64,000 bases of DNA, taken from positions 62,001 to 126,000 of the forward strand of contig NZ_RKQL01000006.1 in assembly GCF_003843835.1 (NCBI RefSeq), given 5' to 3'. A program made the translations under genes and the position numbers. Positions 35,187 through 44,072 of this stretch are shown here, piece after piece. The stretch comes from Tibeticola sediminis. Its GTDB lineage: Bacteria; Pseudomonadota; Gammaproteobacteria; Burkholderiales; Burkholderiaceae_C. Every line of letters begins with the position of its first letter. Positions within the stretch are counted from its first letter, which is position 1. The notes under the pieces were generated by a model. That model did no database searches. It saw only the letters and a program-made list of their open reading frames with translations, and had not been told where the DNA came from.

Positions 35187-36257
35187 ATGACGACGAGTTC
35201 CCTGACCCTTGCGGTCGATTGCATGGGGGGCGATTTCGGCCCCGAGATCACTTTGCCGGCCTGCCGCCAGTTTTTGGAGCGCCATCCCGATGCGTCGCTG
35301 ATTCTCGTGGGGCTGCCCGAGGCGCTGGCCAAGATCGACTGGCCGCGCACGCGGGTCGTGACTGCCAGCGAGGTGGTGGCGAGCGACGACCCGGTCGAGG
35401 TCGCGCTGCGGCGTAAGCGCGATTCGTCGATGCGCGTGGCGATCGCCCAGGTCAAGGACGGCCAGGCGCAGGCGGCGGTCTCGGCCGGGAACACCGGCGC
35501 GCTGATGGCGGTGGCCCGTTATCTGCTCAAGACGCTCGAGGGCATCGATCGTCCGGCGATTGCGACCCAGTTGCCCAACGTGCGCGGCGGGGCGACGACG
35601 GTGCTCGATCTCGGGGCGAACGTGGATTGCACGGCGCTGCACCTGTTGCAGTTCGCGGTCATGGGTTCGGCCCTGGTTTCGGTGCTCGATGAGCGTCGCA
35701 CGGCGCCGTCGGTGGGCTTGCTCAACATCGGCGAAGAGGTAATCAAAGGCAACGAGATGATCAAGCGCGCGGGTGAATTGCTGCGCGCGGCGGGGGAGGC
35801 GGGAGACCTCAATTTCATTGGGAACGTCGAGGGCAACGACATTTTCAAGGGAACGGCCGACATCGTGGTGTGCGACGGCTTCGTCGGCAACGTGGCGCTC
35901 AAGACCAGCGAAGGGCTTGCCAGCATGATTGCGGAGTTCCTCAAGCAAGAATTTTCGCGCAACCTTGGGACGAAGCTTGCGGCGGTGGTGGCCTACCCGG
36001 TTTTGGCGGCATTCAAGAAGCGGGTCGATCACCGGCGCTACAACGGTGCGGCGCTGCTGGGTCTGCGTGGCTTGGTGTTCAAGAGCCACGGTTCGGCGGA
36101 TGCGCTGGCATTCGGCTTCGCGCTGGAGCGGGCGTATGATGCCGCCCGTCACCATTTGCTCGATCGCGTCGAGGCGCGCATCGCCCACGCGGCGCCCTTG
36201 CTGGCGCTGGGCGTTGCGGCCCCCGCGGGCGCCAGCACTGCACCCACGAATCCATGA
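35187..36257 (+). CDS. plsX: Phosphate acyltransferase PlsX
   Basis: This enzyme makes acyl-phosphate from acyl-ACP for phosphatidic-acid synthesis. The 356-residue protein starts [18 protein letters not shown], carries [20 protein letters not shown] near residue 95, and has [20 protein letters not shown] and [15 protein letters not shown] further on. The ATG at 35187 is chosen for the family start; 15 extra upstream codons are open but unlikely. It overlaps fabH by four bases (ATGA). Confidence 0.95.
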   Translation: MTTSSLTLAVDCMGGDFGPEITLPACRQFLERHPDASLILVGLPEALAKIDWPRTRVVTASEVVASDDPVEVALRRKRDSSMRVAIAQVKDGQAQAAVSAGNTGALMAVARYLLKTLEGIDRPAIATQLPNVRGGATTVLDLGANVDCTALHLLQFAVMGSALVSVLDERRTAPSVGLLNIGEEVIKGNEMIKRAGELLRAAGEAGDLNFIGNVEGNDIFKGTADIVVCDGFVGNVALKTSEGLASMIAEFLKQEFSRNLGTKLAAVVAYPVLAAFKKRVDHRRYNGAALLGLRGLVFKSHGSADALAFGFALERAYDAARHHLLDRVEARIAHAAPLLALGVAAPAGASTAPTNP

Positions 36258-37231
36258 GCCTTTACTCTCGCATCACCGGCACCGGCAGCGCGCTGCCGCC
36301 GCGCCGACTCAGCAATGCCGACATGGTCGAGCGTCTCGCTCGGGACGGCATCGAAACTTCGGACGATTGGATCGTCGAGCGGACCGGCATCCGCGCGCGC
36401 TACTTCGCGGACGAGGGCATGTTCAGCAGCGATTTGGGCGCCGAGGCCGCGCGCCGCGCGATCGATGCCGCGGGCCGCTCACCGGCCGAGGTCGACCTGA
36501 TCATCGTCGCCACATCGACGCCGGACATGGTGTTTCCTTCGACGGCCACCATCGTTCAGCGCAAATTGGGGATCGCCGGTTGCCCCGCGTTCGACCTGCA
36601 GGCGGTCTGCACCGGTTTCATTTATGCGCTGACCGTGGCCGATGCCATGATCCGCTCGGGTTCCGCCCGCTGTGCGCTCGTGATCGGCGCCGAGGTGTTC
36701 AGCCGCATTCTCGATTTCAAGGACCGGACGACCTGTGTCTTGTTCGGTGACGGGGCGGGCGCGGTTGTGCTCGAAGCGTCCGAGCGGCCGGGCATCCTGG
36801 CCACCGACATCCACGCCGACGGCCGCCATCTCGACATCCTGTGCGTGCCTGGCCATGTGCAGGGCGGGCAGGTGCTGGGCGACCCCTTGCTGAAGATGGA
36901 TGGGCCGGCGGTGTTCAAGCTCGCGGTCGGGGTGTTGGAAGAAACGGCCCGCGCGGTGTTGCAGCGCGCAGGCATGGGCTCGGAAGAAGTCGACTGGCTC
37001 GTGCCGCACCAAGCGAATGTGCGCATCATGCAAAGTGCTGCGCGCAAGCTCAAGCTGCCGATGGATCGCGTGATCGTGACGGTCGATCAGCACGGCAACA
37101 CCTCGGCCGCGTCGATTCCGCTCGCGCTCGACGCCGCGGTGCGGGACGGGCGCATCCAGAGCGGCCAGACGGTCTTGCTCGAGGGGGTGGGCGGGGGCTT
37201 CACCTGGGGCTCTGTGTTCCTCAAAATGTAG
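36254..37231 (+). CDS. fabH: Beta-ketoacyl-ACP synthase III
   Basis: This enzyme condenses acetyl-CoA with malonyl-ACP to start fatty-acid synthesis. The 325-residue protein carries the Cys-His-Asn triad: cysteine in [14 protein letters not shown] (about residue 119), histidine in [12 protein letters not shown] (about 254), asparagine in [11 protein letters not shown] (about 284). It overlaps plsX by four bases and precedes fabD by 60 bases. Confidence 0.97.
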   Translation: MSLYSRITGTGSALPPRRLSNADMVERLARDGIETSDDWIVERTGIRARYFADEGMFSSDLGAEAARRAIDAAGRSPAEVDLIIVATSTPDMVFPSTATIVQRKLGIAGCPAFDLQAVCTGFIYALTVADAMIRSGSARCALVIGAEVFSRILDFKDRTTCVLFGDGAGAVVLEASERPGILATDIHADGRHLDILCVPGHVQGGQVLGDPLLKMDGPAVFKLAVGVLEETARAVLQRAGMGSEEVDWLVPHQANVRIMQSAARKLKLPMDRVIVTVDQHGNTSAASIPLALDAAVRDGRIQSGQTVLLEGVGGGFTWGSVFLKM

Positions 37232-37291
37232 CAACAGGGGGTCGGTTTCTGCCGGCGATCGCCTGATTTCTTCTAAAAATCCGAGAGAGAC

Positions 37292-38242
37292 ATGAGTACG
37301 TTTGCCTTTGTATTCCCGGGCCAGGGTTCGCAGTCGGTTGGCATGCTCGACGCCTGGGGCGATCACCCGGCGGTGCGCGAGGCCGTGGCCGAGGCTTCGG
37401 ATGCCTTGGGTGAGGATCTGGCCAAGCTCATCCACGAAGGGCCCAAGGAGGCGCTGGCGCTGACGACCAACACGCAGCCGGTGATGCTGGTGGCGGGTGT
37501 GGCTGCCTGGCGCGCCTGGCGTGCGGAGGGCGGTGCCGAGCCCGCTTTGCTGGCCGGGCATTCCTTGGGCGAATACTCGGCTTGGGTGGCGGCCGGGGCG
37601 CTGAGCCTGGCGCAGGCGGCGCCGCTCGTGCGTCTGCGCGCCGCAGCCATGCAGGAGGCGGTTCCGGTCGGCACCGGCGCCATGGCGGCGATTCTGGGGC
37701 TGCCGGCCGACCAAGTGGTTTCGGGTTGCGCGGCGGTGACGGCCGAGTTCGATCCGGCCTCAGGCGAGCGGGTCGAAGCGGTCAATTTCAACGATCCGAT
37801 ACAAACGGTGATTGCGGGCACGCGCGCGGCGGTGGAGCGCGCCTGCGAGCACCTCAAGGCGGCCGGTGCCAAGCGGGCGCTGCCGCTGCCGGTTTCGGCG
37901 CCGTTTCACTCGAGCCTGATGCGGCCCGCGGCCGAGCGATTGCGCGAGCGGCTCGAACAAACCGAGTTTGCGCCGCCGCGGATCGATGTCATCAACAACG
38001 TCGATGTGGCCATCGAGCGCGACCCGGCACGGATTCGTGATGCGCTGTATCGGCAGGCCTTTGGCCCGGTTCGCTGGGTCGAGACGGTGGTGGCGATGAA
38101 GGCGCGCGGCGTTTCCACGGTGGTGGAGTGTGGGCCTGGCAAGGTGCTCTCGGGGCTGGTCAAGCGGATCGATCCCTCGCTCGAGAGCGGGGCGATCGAC
38201 GGTCCGGCGGCCTTGGCCGAATGGAAGTCGCGGCTGGCTTGA
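37292..38242 (+). CDS. fabD: Malonyl-CoA:ACP transacylase
   Basis: This enzyme loads malonyl groups onto acyl carrier protein. The 316-residue protein starts FVFPGQGSQSVGML, has the nucleophilic serine in LAGHSLGEYSAWVA near residue 94 and the histidine in VSAPFHSSLM near residue 208. A GAGAGA site precedes the ATG. It lies between fabH and fabG in the conserved cluster. Confidence 0.97.
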   Translation: MSTFAFVFPGQGSQSVGMLDAWGDHPAVREAVAEASDALGEDLAKLIHEGPKEALALTTNTQPVMLVAGVAAWRAWRAEGGAEPALLAGHSLGEYSAWVAAGALSLAQAAPLVRLRAAAMQEAVPVGTGAMAAILGLPADQVVSGCAAVTAEFDPASGERVEAVNFNDPIQTVIAGTRAAVERACEHLKAAGAKRALPLPVSAPFHSSLMRPAAERLRERLEQTEFAPPRIDVINNVDVAIERDPARIRDALYRQAFGPVRWVETVVAMKARGVSTVVECGPGKVLSGLVKRIDPSLESGAIDGPAALAEWKSRLA

Positions 38243-38287
38243 GGCCAGTCGCTGTCTGGAATGTCCTCTCAGAAGAAAGCATCGACG

Positions 38288-39037
38288 ATGTCGCAAGAGC
38301 GAATGGAAGGCCAAGTGGCCTTGGTTACGGGCGCCAGCCGGGGGATCGGCGCGGCCATTGCCCGCCAACTGGCGGAACAGGGTTTTCGGGTCATCGGCAC
38401 GGCCACGACCGAGGAGGGGGCGATGCGGATTTCGGCAGCGCTCGGCTCGGATTCGGGTTCGCGGGGGGTGCGGCTCGATGTGAACGACGCACCGGCGGTC
38501 GAGGCGCTGGTCGAGAGCATCGTGAAGGAGCACGGCGGATTGCAGGTGCTGGTCAACAACGCCGGGATCACCCGGGACATGCTGGCGATGCGGCTCAAGG
38601 ACGAAGATTGGGATGCGGTGCTCGACACCAACCTCAAGGCCGTGTTTCGCCTCAGCCGCGCCGTGATCCGCCCGATGATGAAGCAGCGCTACGGGCGCAT
38701 CATCAACATCACGAGCGTGGTCGGGGCCTCGGGCAACCCGGGGCAGGCCAACTACGCCGCGGCCAAAGCCGGGGTGGCCGGCATGAGCCGGGCGCTGGCG
38801 CGTGAGCTCGGCAGCCGTGGCATCACCGTCAACTGCGTGGCGCCGGGCTTCATCGAGACGGACATGACGGCTGCGCTCACGGAAGAGCAACAGAAAGCGT
38901 TGCTGAGCCAAATCCCGCTGGGCCACCTGGGCCGGCCGCAGGACATCGCCCACGCCGTCGCGTTTCTTGCGAGTCCCCAGGCGGGCTACATCACGGGCCA
39001 GGAGATCCACGTCAACGGTGGGATGTACATGGCCTGA
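38288..39037 (+). CDS. fabG: 3-oxoacyl-ACP reductase
   Basis: This NADPH-dependent enzyme reduces 3-oxoacyl-ACP. The 249-residue SDR has the Rossmann motif VTGASRGIGAAIA, NNAGITRD, the catalytic serine in ITSVVGASG and the YxxxK pair in NYAAAKAGVAGM. The ATG at 38288 is preferred over 38261 because the extra nine codons match no family N-terminus; 38303 is also possible. The stop begins TGAGAGGCTGAGG, the motif also found at the fabF, hemY and ppc stops. Confidence 0.96.
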   Translation: MSQERMEGQVALVTGASRGIGAAIARQLAEQGFRVIGTATTEEGAMRISAALGSDSGSRGVRLDVNDAPAVEALVESIVKEHGGLQVLVNNAGITRDMLAMRLKDEDWDAVLDTNLKAVFRLSRAVIRPMMKQRYGRIINITSVVGASGNPGQANYAAAKAGVAGMSRALARELGSRGITVNCVAPGFIETDMTAALTEEQQKALLSQIPLGHLGRPQDIAHAVAFLASPQAGYITGQEIHVNGGMYMA

Positions 39038-39097
39038 GAGGCTGAGGCGCGGCGCTTGTGCCCTGCGCGCCGGGGTGTCTGCGCTCGGGCTTCATGC

Positions 39098-39112
39098 CAG
39101 GCCGCAGGCCTG
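39098..39112. other. Short perfect hairpin between fabG and acpP
   Basis: CAGGCC and GGCCTG flank a GCA loop. No T-run follows, so it is not a strong terminator; it may shape the fabG-acpP message. The surrounding 138 bp gap also has TAAAAT near 39139, a possible -10 for acpP. Confidence 0.35.
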
Positions 39113-39142
39113 TCGTTAGGGACCGGCCTCTAGGCTGGTTAA

Positions 39143-39412
<270 letters not shown>

Positions 39413-39418
39413 TCGAAC

Positions 39419-40663
39419 ATGACCCGTCGTCGCGTCGTCGTCACGGGTTTGGGCTGCATCAGCCCCGTGGGAAACACGGTGGCCGAGAGCTGGTCCAACC
39501 TGCTCGCTGGGCGCTCCGGCATCGGCCCCATCACCCGGTTCGATGCGTCGGCGTTTTCCTGCCGCATCGCCGGTGAGGTCAAGGGCTTCGACCTCGGTGC
39601 CTATCTGTCGCCCAAAGATGCGCGGACGATGGACACCTTCATTCATTACGGCATCGCGGCGGCGGTCCAGGCCGTCGAAGATGCCGGCCTGCCCACGGGT
39701 GAGGCGCTCTCCGAAGAAGCCGCGACGCGCATCGGCTGCATCATCGGCTCGGGCATCGGCGGCTTGCCCCTGATCGAGGAGACGCACGCCGAGCTCGTGG
39801 CGCGGGGGCCGCGGCGCATCACGCCGTTTTTCGTTCCGGCCTCGATCATCAACATGATCTCGGGCCATGTGTCGATGCGGTTTGGCTTCAAAGGTCCGAA
39901 CCTCGCCATCGTCACGGCCTGCACGACGGGCTTGCACAGCATCGGCGAAGCGGGCCGCATGATCGAATACGGCGATGCCGACGTGATGATCGCCGGCGGC
40001 GCTGAGTCCACGGTTTCGCCCTTGGGCATCGGCGGCTTCGCGGCCATGCGGGCGCTCTCCACCCGCAACGATGAGCCCGAGCGCGCCTCCCGCCCCTGGG
40101 ACCGGGACCGCGACGGCTTCGTGCTGGGCGAGGGCGCGGGCGTGATGGTGCTCGAGTCCTACGAACATGCGAAGGCGCGCGGGGCACGGGTCTACGCCGA
40201 GCTCGCGGGCTTTGGCATGAGCGCCGATGCCGGCCATATCACGGCGCCGAACATGGACGGTCCGCGGCGGGCGATGGTTCAGGCGCTGGCCAATGCAGGC
40301 GTCGGTCCCGAGGCGGTGGATTACCTCAACGCCCACGGAACGTCGACGCCGCTGGGTGACATCAATGAAACCAATGCCATCAAGGCAGCGCTGGGCGAGC
40401 ACGCGAAGAAAATCGTCGTGAGCTCCACCAAGTCGATGACCGGGCATTTGCTGGGTGCGGCCGGCGGCATCGAGAGTGTGTTCACCGTGCTGGCGCTGTA
40501 CCACCAAAAGTGCCCGCCGACGATCAACCTCGAGAACCCAGATCCGGAGTGTGACCTCGACTACTGCGCGAACACGGCGCGGGACATGCGGATCGACGTC
40601 GCGCTCAAGAACAACTTCGGCTTCGGCGGCACCAACGGCTCGCTGGTGTTCCGCCGTCTCTGA
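39419..40663 (+). CDS. fabF: Beta-ketoacyl-ACP synthase II
   Basis: This elongating condensing enzyme of fatty-acid synthesis is 414 residues long. The Cys-His-His triad is visible: ACTTGLHSIGEA near residue 164, LNAHGTSTPLGD near 304 and STKSMTGHLLGAAGG near 341. It starts six bases after acpP. The TGA is the first triplet of a 166 bp palindromic repeat, so this gene ends the fab transcript at that element. Confidence 0.97.
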   Translation: MTRRRVVVTGLGCISPVGNTVAESWSNLLAGRSGIGPITRFDASAFSCRIAGEVKGFDLGAYLSPKDARTMDTFIHYGIAAAVQAVEDAGLPTGEALSEEAATRIGCIIGSGIGGLPLIEETHAELVARGPRRITPFFVPASIINMISGHVSMRFGFKGPNLAIVTACTTGLHSIGEAGRMIEYGDADVMIAGGAESTVSPLGIGGFAAMRALSTRNDEPERASRPWDRDRDGFVLGEGAGVMVLESYEHAKARGARVYAELAGFGMSADAGHITAPNMDGPRRAMVQALANAGVGPEAVDYLNAHGTSTPLGDINETNAIKAALGEHAKKIVVSSTKSMTGHLLGAAGGIESVFTVLALYHQKCPPTINLENPDPECDLDYCANTARDMRIDVALKNNFGFGGTNGSLVFRRL

Positions 40664-40826
40664 GAGGCTGAGAGGAAATCGGTCATGCCCGCCTGGACGT
40701 CCCAAAGTACGCCCGAGGGCGTTGGAAATGCTCGCAGTAGCCCGAGCGATGGGGCTGCTTTGCGCCTACTCGGGCGCGTTTTGGGCCGTCCTTACGGGCA
40801 CGCCCAATTCCCTCCCTGTCCCTGAC
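40661..40826 (+). repeat. Palindromic repeat, family 2, copy E
   Basis: This 166 bp relative of the copy at 25978-26143 starts on the fabF stop (TGAGAGGCTGAGAGGAAAT, then CGGTCATGCCCGC). It shares GAGGGCGTTG, CTGCTTTGCGCCTACTCGGG, GCGCGTTTTGGG and GGGCACGCCCAATTCCCTC with that copy. Its central hairpin is degenerate (GCAGTAGCCCGAGCGATGG) and its right end has drifted. It ends four bases before the next ATG, so it fills the fabF to rpoE-operon gap and must hold or border that operon's promoter. Confidence 0.8.
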
Positions 40827-40829
40827 TCC

Positions 40830-41297
40830 ATGCCCGTGGAGCGGCACGGGAGACACCACGCGCGGCGGCACCATCAGGTTCCCGCCGTTCGTTATGCGCT
40901 GCGACCCACCGCCGGACCCAAGGCGGTGGTCGCAGCGCTTTTGTTTTCGACCCTGATCTTCCTTGCCCTTGGGGTGCGGGCCGGCTTGTCCTGGGGCGCG
41001 GCATGGGCGGCAGGTGCCGTCGCCCTCGGCAGTGCGGGGTTTGCCCTGCGCACGCTGGGCCAGCCTTCCGAGGGCTGCTTGCAATTCGATGGCGAGCGCT
41101 GGCTCGGGCCGCAAGGGGCAAGCTGCAGTGCCTGGCGCGTGCGCCTCGACGGTGGCCGCTTCCTGTGGGTCGAGCGGGTGGACGGTTCGGGGCCGAGGTG
41201 GCTTTGGCTGTCTTGCAGCTTCGACCCGGAACACTGGGGCGCGCTGCGGCGGGCCATCGTCGCAACGGCGCGGCGGCAGGAGGCCGACCATGGATGA
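40830..41297 (+). CDS. Hypothetical small membrane protein upstream of rpoE
   Basis: This 155-residue protein has a basic, His/Arg-rich N-tail, two hydrophobic segments (about residues 32-50 and 52-72) and a C-terminal globular part with many Trp and Arg (CSAWRVRLDGGRFLWVERVDG). In layout it resembles the CptA/YgfX-like proteins that lie before rpoE in other betaproteobacteria, but I do not recognise a diagnostic motif. It overlaps rpoE by eight bases, so the two are coupled. No ribosome site is visible; a palindromic repeat ends just before the ATG. Confidence 0.7.
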   Translation: MPVERHGRHHARRHHQVPAVRYALRPTAGPKAVVAALLFSTLIFLALGVRAGLSWGAAWAAGAVALGSAGFALRTLGQPSEGCLQFDGERWLGPQGASCSAWRVRLDGGRFLWVERVDGSGPRWLWLSCSFDPEHWGALRRAIVATARRQEADHG

Positions 41298-41937
41298 GTC
41301 GAGCGAGCGGCCCGCGCAAGGCGCAGGGTCCGCATCACCCCTGCCCGACGAGGACCGGCCGCTGGTCGAGCGGGCTCAGGCTGGGGACACCCGCGCCTTT
41401 GAATTGCTCGTGCTGAAGTATCAGCGCCGGGTGGAGCGGCTCGTGGCACGCATGATTCGCGACCCCGCCCTGGTCGAAGAGGTCACGCAGGAAGCCTTCA
41501 TCCGTGCGTGGCGGGCGCTACGGCAGTTCCGCGGCGACGCGCAGTTCTATACCTGGCTGTACCGGATTGCGGTCAATACCGCCAAAAAAGCCTTGCTGGA
41601 ACTCAAGCGCATGCCGCAGACCCGCAGCGACAGCGCCGAAGCCGAAGACGATGAAACTTCCGGCGCGAAAGACGAACCAACGACGGCGGAAACCCCGGAA
41701 TCGGAACTGGCGGCGCGGGAAATCGCCGAGGCCGTCCATGCCGCAGTCGAGGACCTGCCGCCCGAGTTGCGCGAGGCCGTGACGCTGCGCGAGATCGACG
41801 GCTTGAGCTATGAAGAAATCGCCAACGTCATGAACAGCCCGATCGGAACCGTGCGTTCGCGGATCTTTCGTGCACGCGAAGCCATCGCGTCGAGGCTGCG
41901 GCCGCTGCTCGAGCACCGCAGCGGCAAGCGCTGGTGA
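41290..41937 (+). CDS. rpoE: RNA polymerase sigma factor RpoE (sigma-E)
   Basis: This extracytoplasmic-function sigma factor governs envelope stress. The 215-residue protein has region 2 at about 30-95 (LLVLKYQRRVERLVARMI, FRGDAQFYTWLYRIAVNTA) and region 4 near 155-210 (DLPPELREAVTLREIDGLSY, IGTVRSRIFRAREAI). An acidic linker of about 40 residues lies between them. The ATG at 41290 overlaps the upstream membrane-protein gene by eight bases. It is followed by anti-sigma RseA, RseB and protease DegP, the classic circuit. Confidence 0.95.
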   Translation: MDESSERPAQGAGSASPLPDEDRPLVERAQAGDTRAFELLVLKYQRRVERLVARMIRDPALVEEVTQEAFIRAWRALRQFRGDAQFYTWLYRIAVNTAKKALLELKRMPQTRSDSAEAEDDETSGAKDEPTTAETPESELAAREIAEAVHAAVEDLPPELREAVTLREIDGLSYEEIANVMNSPIGTVRSRIFRAREAIASRLRPLLEHRSGKRW

Positions 41938-41991
41938 AAGCCCGCCCCGTCCCGCCCAGAGCCGAATTTGACGAACTTTCATCGGAGTCCC

Positions 41992-42744
41992 GTGAATACA
42001 TCGACACCCACTTCCGCGACCCGCATCGGAGCGCTGCCCCCGTCCGACGAATGCATCAGCGCGCTGCTCGACGGTGAACTCGAGGGTGCAGCGCTGGCGC
42101 TCACGATCGACGAAGTCAGCACCGACGACACGTCGTGCGCCAATTGGCGGCTCTACCGGCTGGCCGGTGAGGTGCTGCGGACCCAGGCGGTGGGCAGCGC
42201 CGCGCAATTGGGCGACCGTGCGTTTGCGCAGCGGGTTCGCCAGCTCATCGAGGCCGAGGCGGCTCAGGCGCAGCTGCCCCCGATGGCGCTCCACGACGCT
42301 TCTGAATCAATAGCAACAACGCACCGAATTACCCCGGCATCCAATCAAAAAGACTGGGAAAACCGTCCGGCGGCCAACGATCCGGTCTGGCGGTGGCGGC
42401 TTGCTGCTGCGGTCGCTTCGCTGGTGGCGGTGGTCTCGCTCGGCCTTCAGTTTGCCCGGCCCTCCGGGGATGCGGGCCCCGGGGCACCGATGGCCACCGC
42501 CGGTGACGCCTGGGTGTTGGCGACGCGAGCGCCCATGTCGGCGCGCGTGACCGCGCCGGCGGCGGTGGAAGGCGCCACGTTTGGCGCCAGCGGTGCGGTC
42601 GAGGCGCGCGATGGCGTTGTTTTGCGCGATCCGGAGCTGGACCGCTTCCTCGCCGCCCATCGACCCTGGGGGCCGGGCATGGGCGAGCTTGGCGTCGAAG
42701 CGCGCACGATCCAGCGCGTGGGTCTGAACGCTCCGGTGCGCTGA
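41992..42744 (+). CDS. rseA: Anti-sigma-E factor RseA-like
   Basis: This 250-residue single-pass inner-membrane protein has a cytoplasmic sigma-binding part (about residues 15-90: ISALLDGELEGAALAL, WRLYRLAGEVLR), a transmembrane helix near 137-157, and a periplasmic tail. It should hold RpoE inactive until cut by DegS and RseP. GTG at 41992 is chosen for GGAG upstream. An AT-rich patch with AATAGC at 42309-42314 lies in the linker before the membrane segment. It overlaps rseB by one base. Confidence 0.88.
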   Translation: MNTSTPTSATRIGALPPSDECISALLDGELEGAALALTIDEVSTDDTSCANWRLYRLAGEVLRTQAVGSAAQLGDRAFAQRVRQLIEAEAAQAQLPPMALHDASESIATTHRITPASNQKDWENRPAANDPVWRWRLAAAVASLVAVVSLGLQFARPSGDAGPGAPMATAGDAWVLATRAPMSARVTAPAAVEGATFGASGAVEARDGVVLRDPELDRFLAAHRPWGPGMGELGVEARTIQRVGLNAPVR

Positions 42745-43973
42745 TGCTGCAGCGTGCATCCCTCGCGCCTCGTGCGCCCTGGCGGGTACCCTTCGCAGGC
42801 GAGCGCACACAGGGGTGCGCGCGGCGAGCTTGGATTTGGCGCGGGCGACTCGCCGCGGGGCGGGTCGCGCGGCTGGCCGTGCTCTGGGGTGCGCAAGCGA
42901 TCGGGTTATGGGCTGGGCTGCTGGCGGTGCCCGTGGTCGCCGGGGCGGCGCCCGTCGCGGTTGCACCCGCGGGGTCGCTGGCCGCCCCATCCGCGGGGGC
43001 ACCGCCGGCGGTGACCGCCGAAGCCGGAGGGTTGGCGGCGTGGCTCGAGGATTTGCATCAGGCGGCGCGTCAGCGCAGCTATGCCGGCACGCTGGTCGTC
43101 TCGGCCGATGGCGGCGTGCTCTCGACGGCTCGGCTCGTTCATGTGCATACCGGGGCAGCGACGCTCGAGCGGGTCGAAATGCTCAGCGGCGCGCAGCGCG
43201 TGGTGTTTCGCAGCGACGAACAGGTCGTCGTCTGGGACACGCCGCAGCGCCTGGTGCGCGTCGAGCCGATGGTTTTACTGAGCACCTTCCCCGACCTCAA
43301 GCACCCGCCGGGGACCGCCCTCGAAGCGCTCTACCACTTCCGCGCGATCGGTGTTGGGCGGGTGGCCGGCCATGTGGCCGATGGCTACGAGGTCTGGCCC
43401 CGAGACGCCCTGCGGTTTGCCCAGAAAGTCTGGCGGGCGCGCGAGGGCGGGCTGGTGCTGCGGCGGCAGATCCTCGACGCCGGCAGCGGTCGGGTGCTCG
43501 AAGAAACCAGTTTTACGGAACTTTCCTTCCAGCCGGTCATCCACTCCGAGGTGCTCGCGCCCCGGCTCGAGCTGCCCGAGGGATTTCGCTTGTGGCGCGA
43601 GCCGCTCGAGCCCACGAGCCTCGAGGCCGAAGGCTGGCGCATGGACGTGGTGCCTGAAGGCTTCGCCCTCGATCGCTGCGTTCGCCGCCATGAAGCCCCG
43701 TGGCGGGCGGGCGCCGCTGGTGAGGCCGCACGCGATCGTTGGGTGCTCCAGTGCATCTGGACCGACGGATTGGCTGCGGTTTCGGTGTTCATCGAGCCCT
43801 ACGAGGCGCGGCGGCACGGCACGAGCTTGACCGCACGGGTCGGCGCGACGCAGATGCGCTCCCGGCCCGCCGAGGTGGCCAGCCCGCCCGCGTGGTGGCT
43901 GACTGCCGTGGGTGAGGTGCCCTTGCGCACGCTCGACGCGCTGCTGGTCAACCTGCGCCGTGTCGGACGTTGA
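42744..43973 (+). CDS. rseB: Sigma-E regulatory protein MucB/RseB
   Basis: This 409-residue periplasmic protein binds RseA and senses mislocalised lipoproteins or LPS. A long N-terminal part holds a hydrophobic segment near residues 50-70 (signal peptide, possibly with a downstream true start). The large LolA-like domain covers about 100-285 (AARQRSYAGTLVV, VWDTPQRLVRVEPMVLL) and a small domain about 300-409. The gene starts on the rseA stop codon (TGATG) and precedes degP. The start may be annotated too early, as the first 45 residues are unlike a signal sequence. Confidence 0.9.
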   Translation: MLQRASLAPRAPWRVPFAGERTQGCARRAWIWRGRLAAGRVARLAVLWGAQAIGLWAGLLAVPVVAGAAPVAVAPAGSLAAPSAGAPPAVTAEAGGLAAWLEDLHQAARQRSYAGTLVVSADGGVLSTARLVHVHTGAATLERVEMLSGAQRVVFRSDEQVVVWDTPQRLVRVEPMVLLSTFPDLKHPPGTALEALYHFRAIGVGRVAGHVADGYEVWPRDALRFAQKVWRAREGGLVLRRQILDAGSGRVLEETSFTELSFQPVIHSEVLAPRLELPEGFRLWREPLEPTSLEAEGWRMDVVPEGFALDRCVRRHEAPWRAGAAGEAARDRWVLQCIWTDGLAAVSVFIEPYEARRHGTSLTARVGATQMRSRPAEVASPPAWWLTAVGEVPLRTLDALLVNLRRVGR

Positions 43974-44072
43974 CGGATGGACGCCCGCGCCCGGGCGGGC
44001 GGTGATGGCTTACGGGCATGTGCCGGTGCGCGGGGCGTGCCCACTTCGACAGTCGAGTCAACCACGGAGAAC

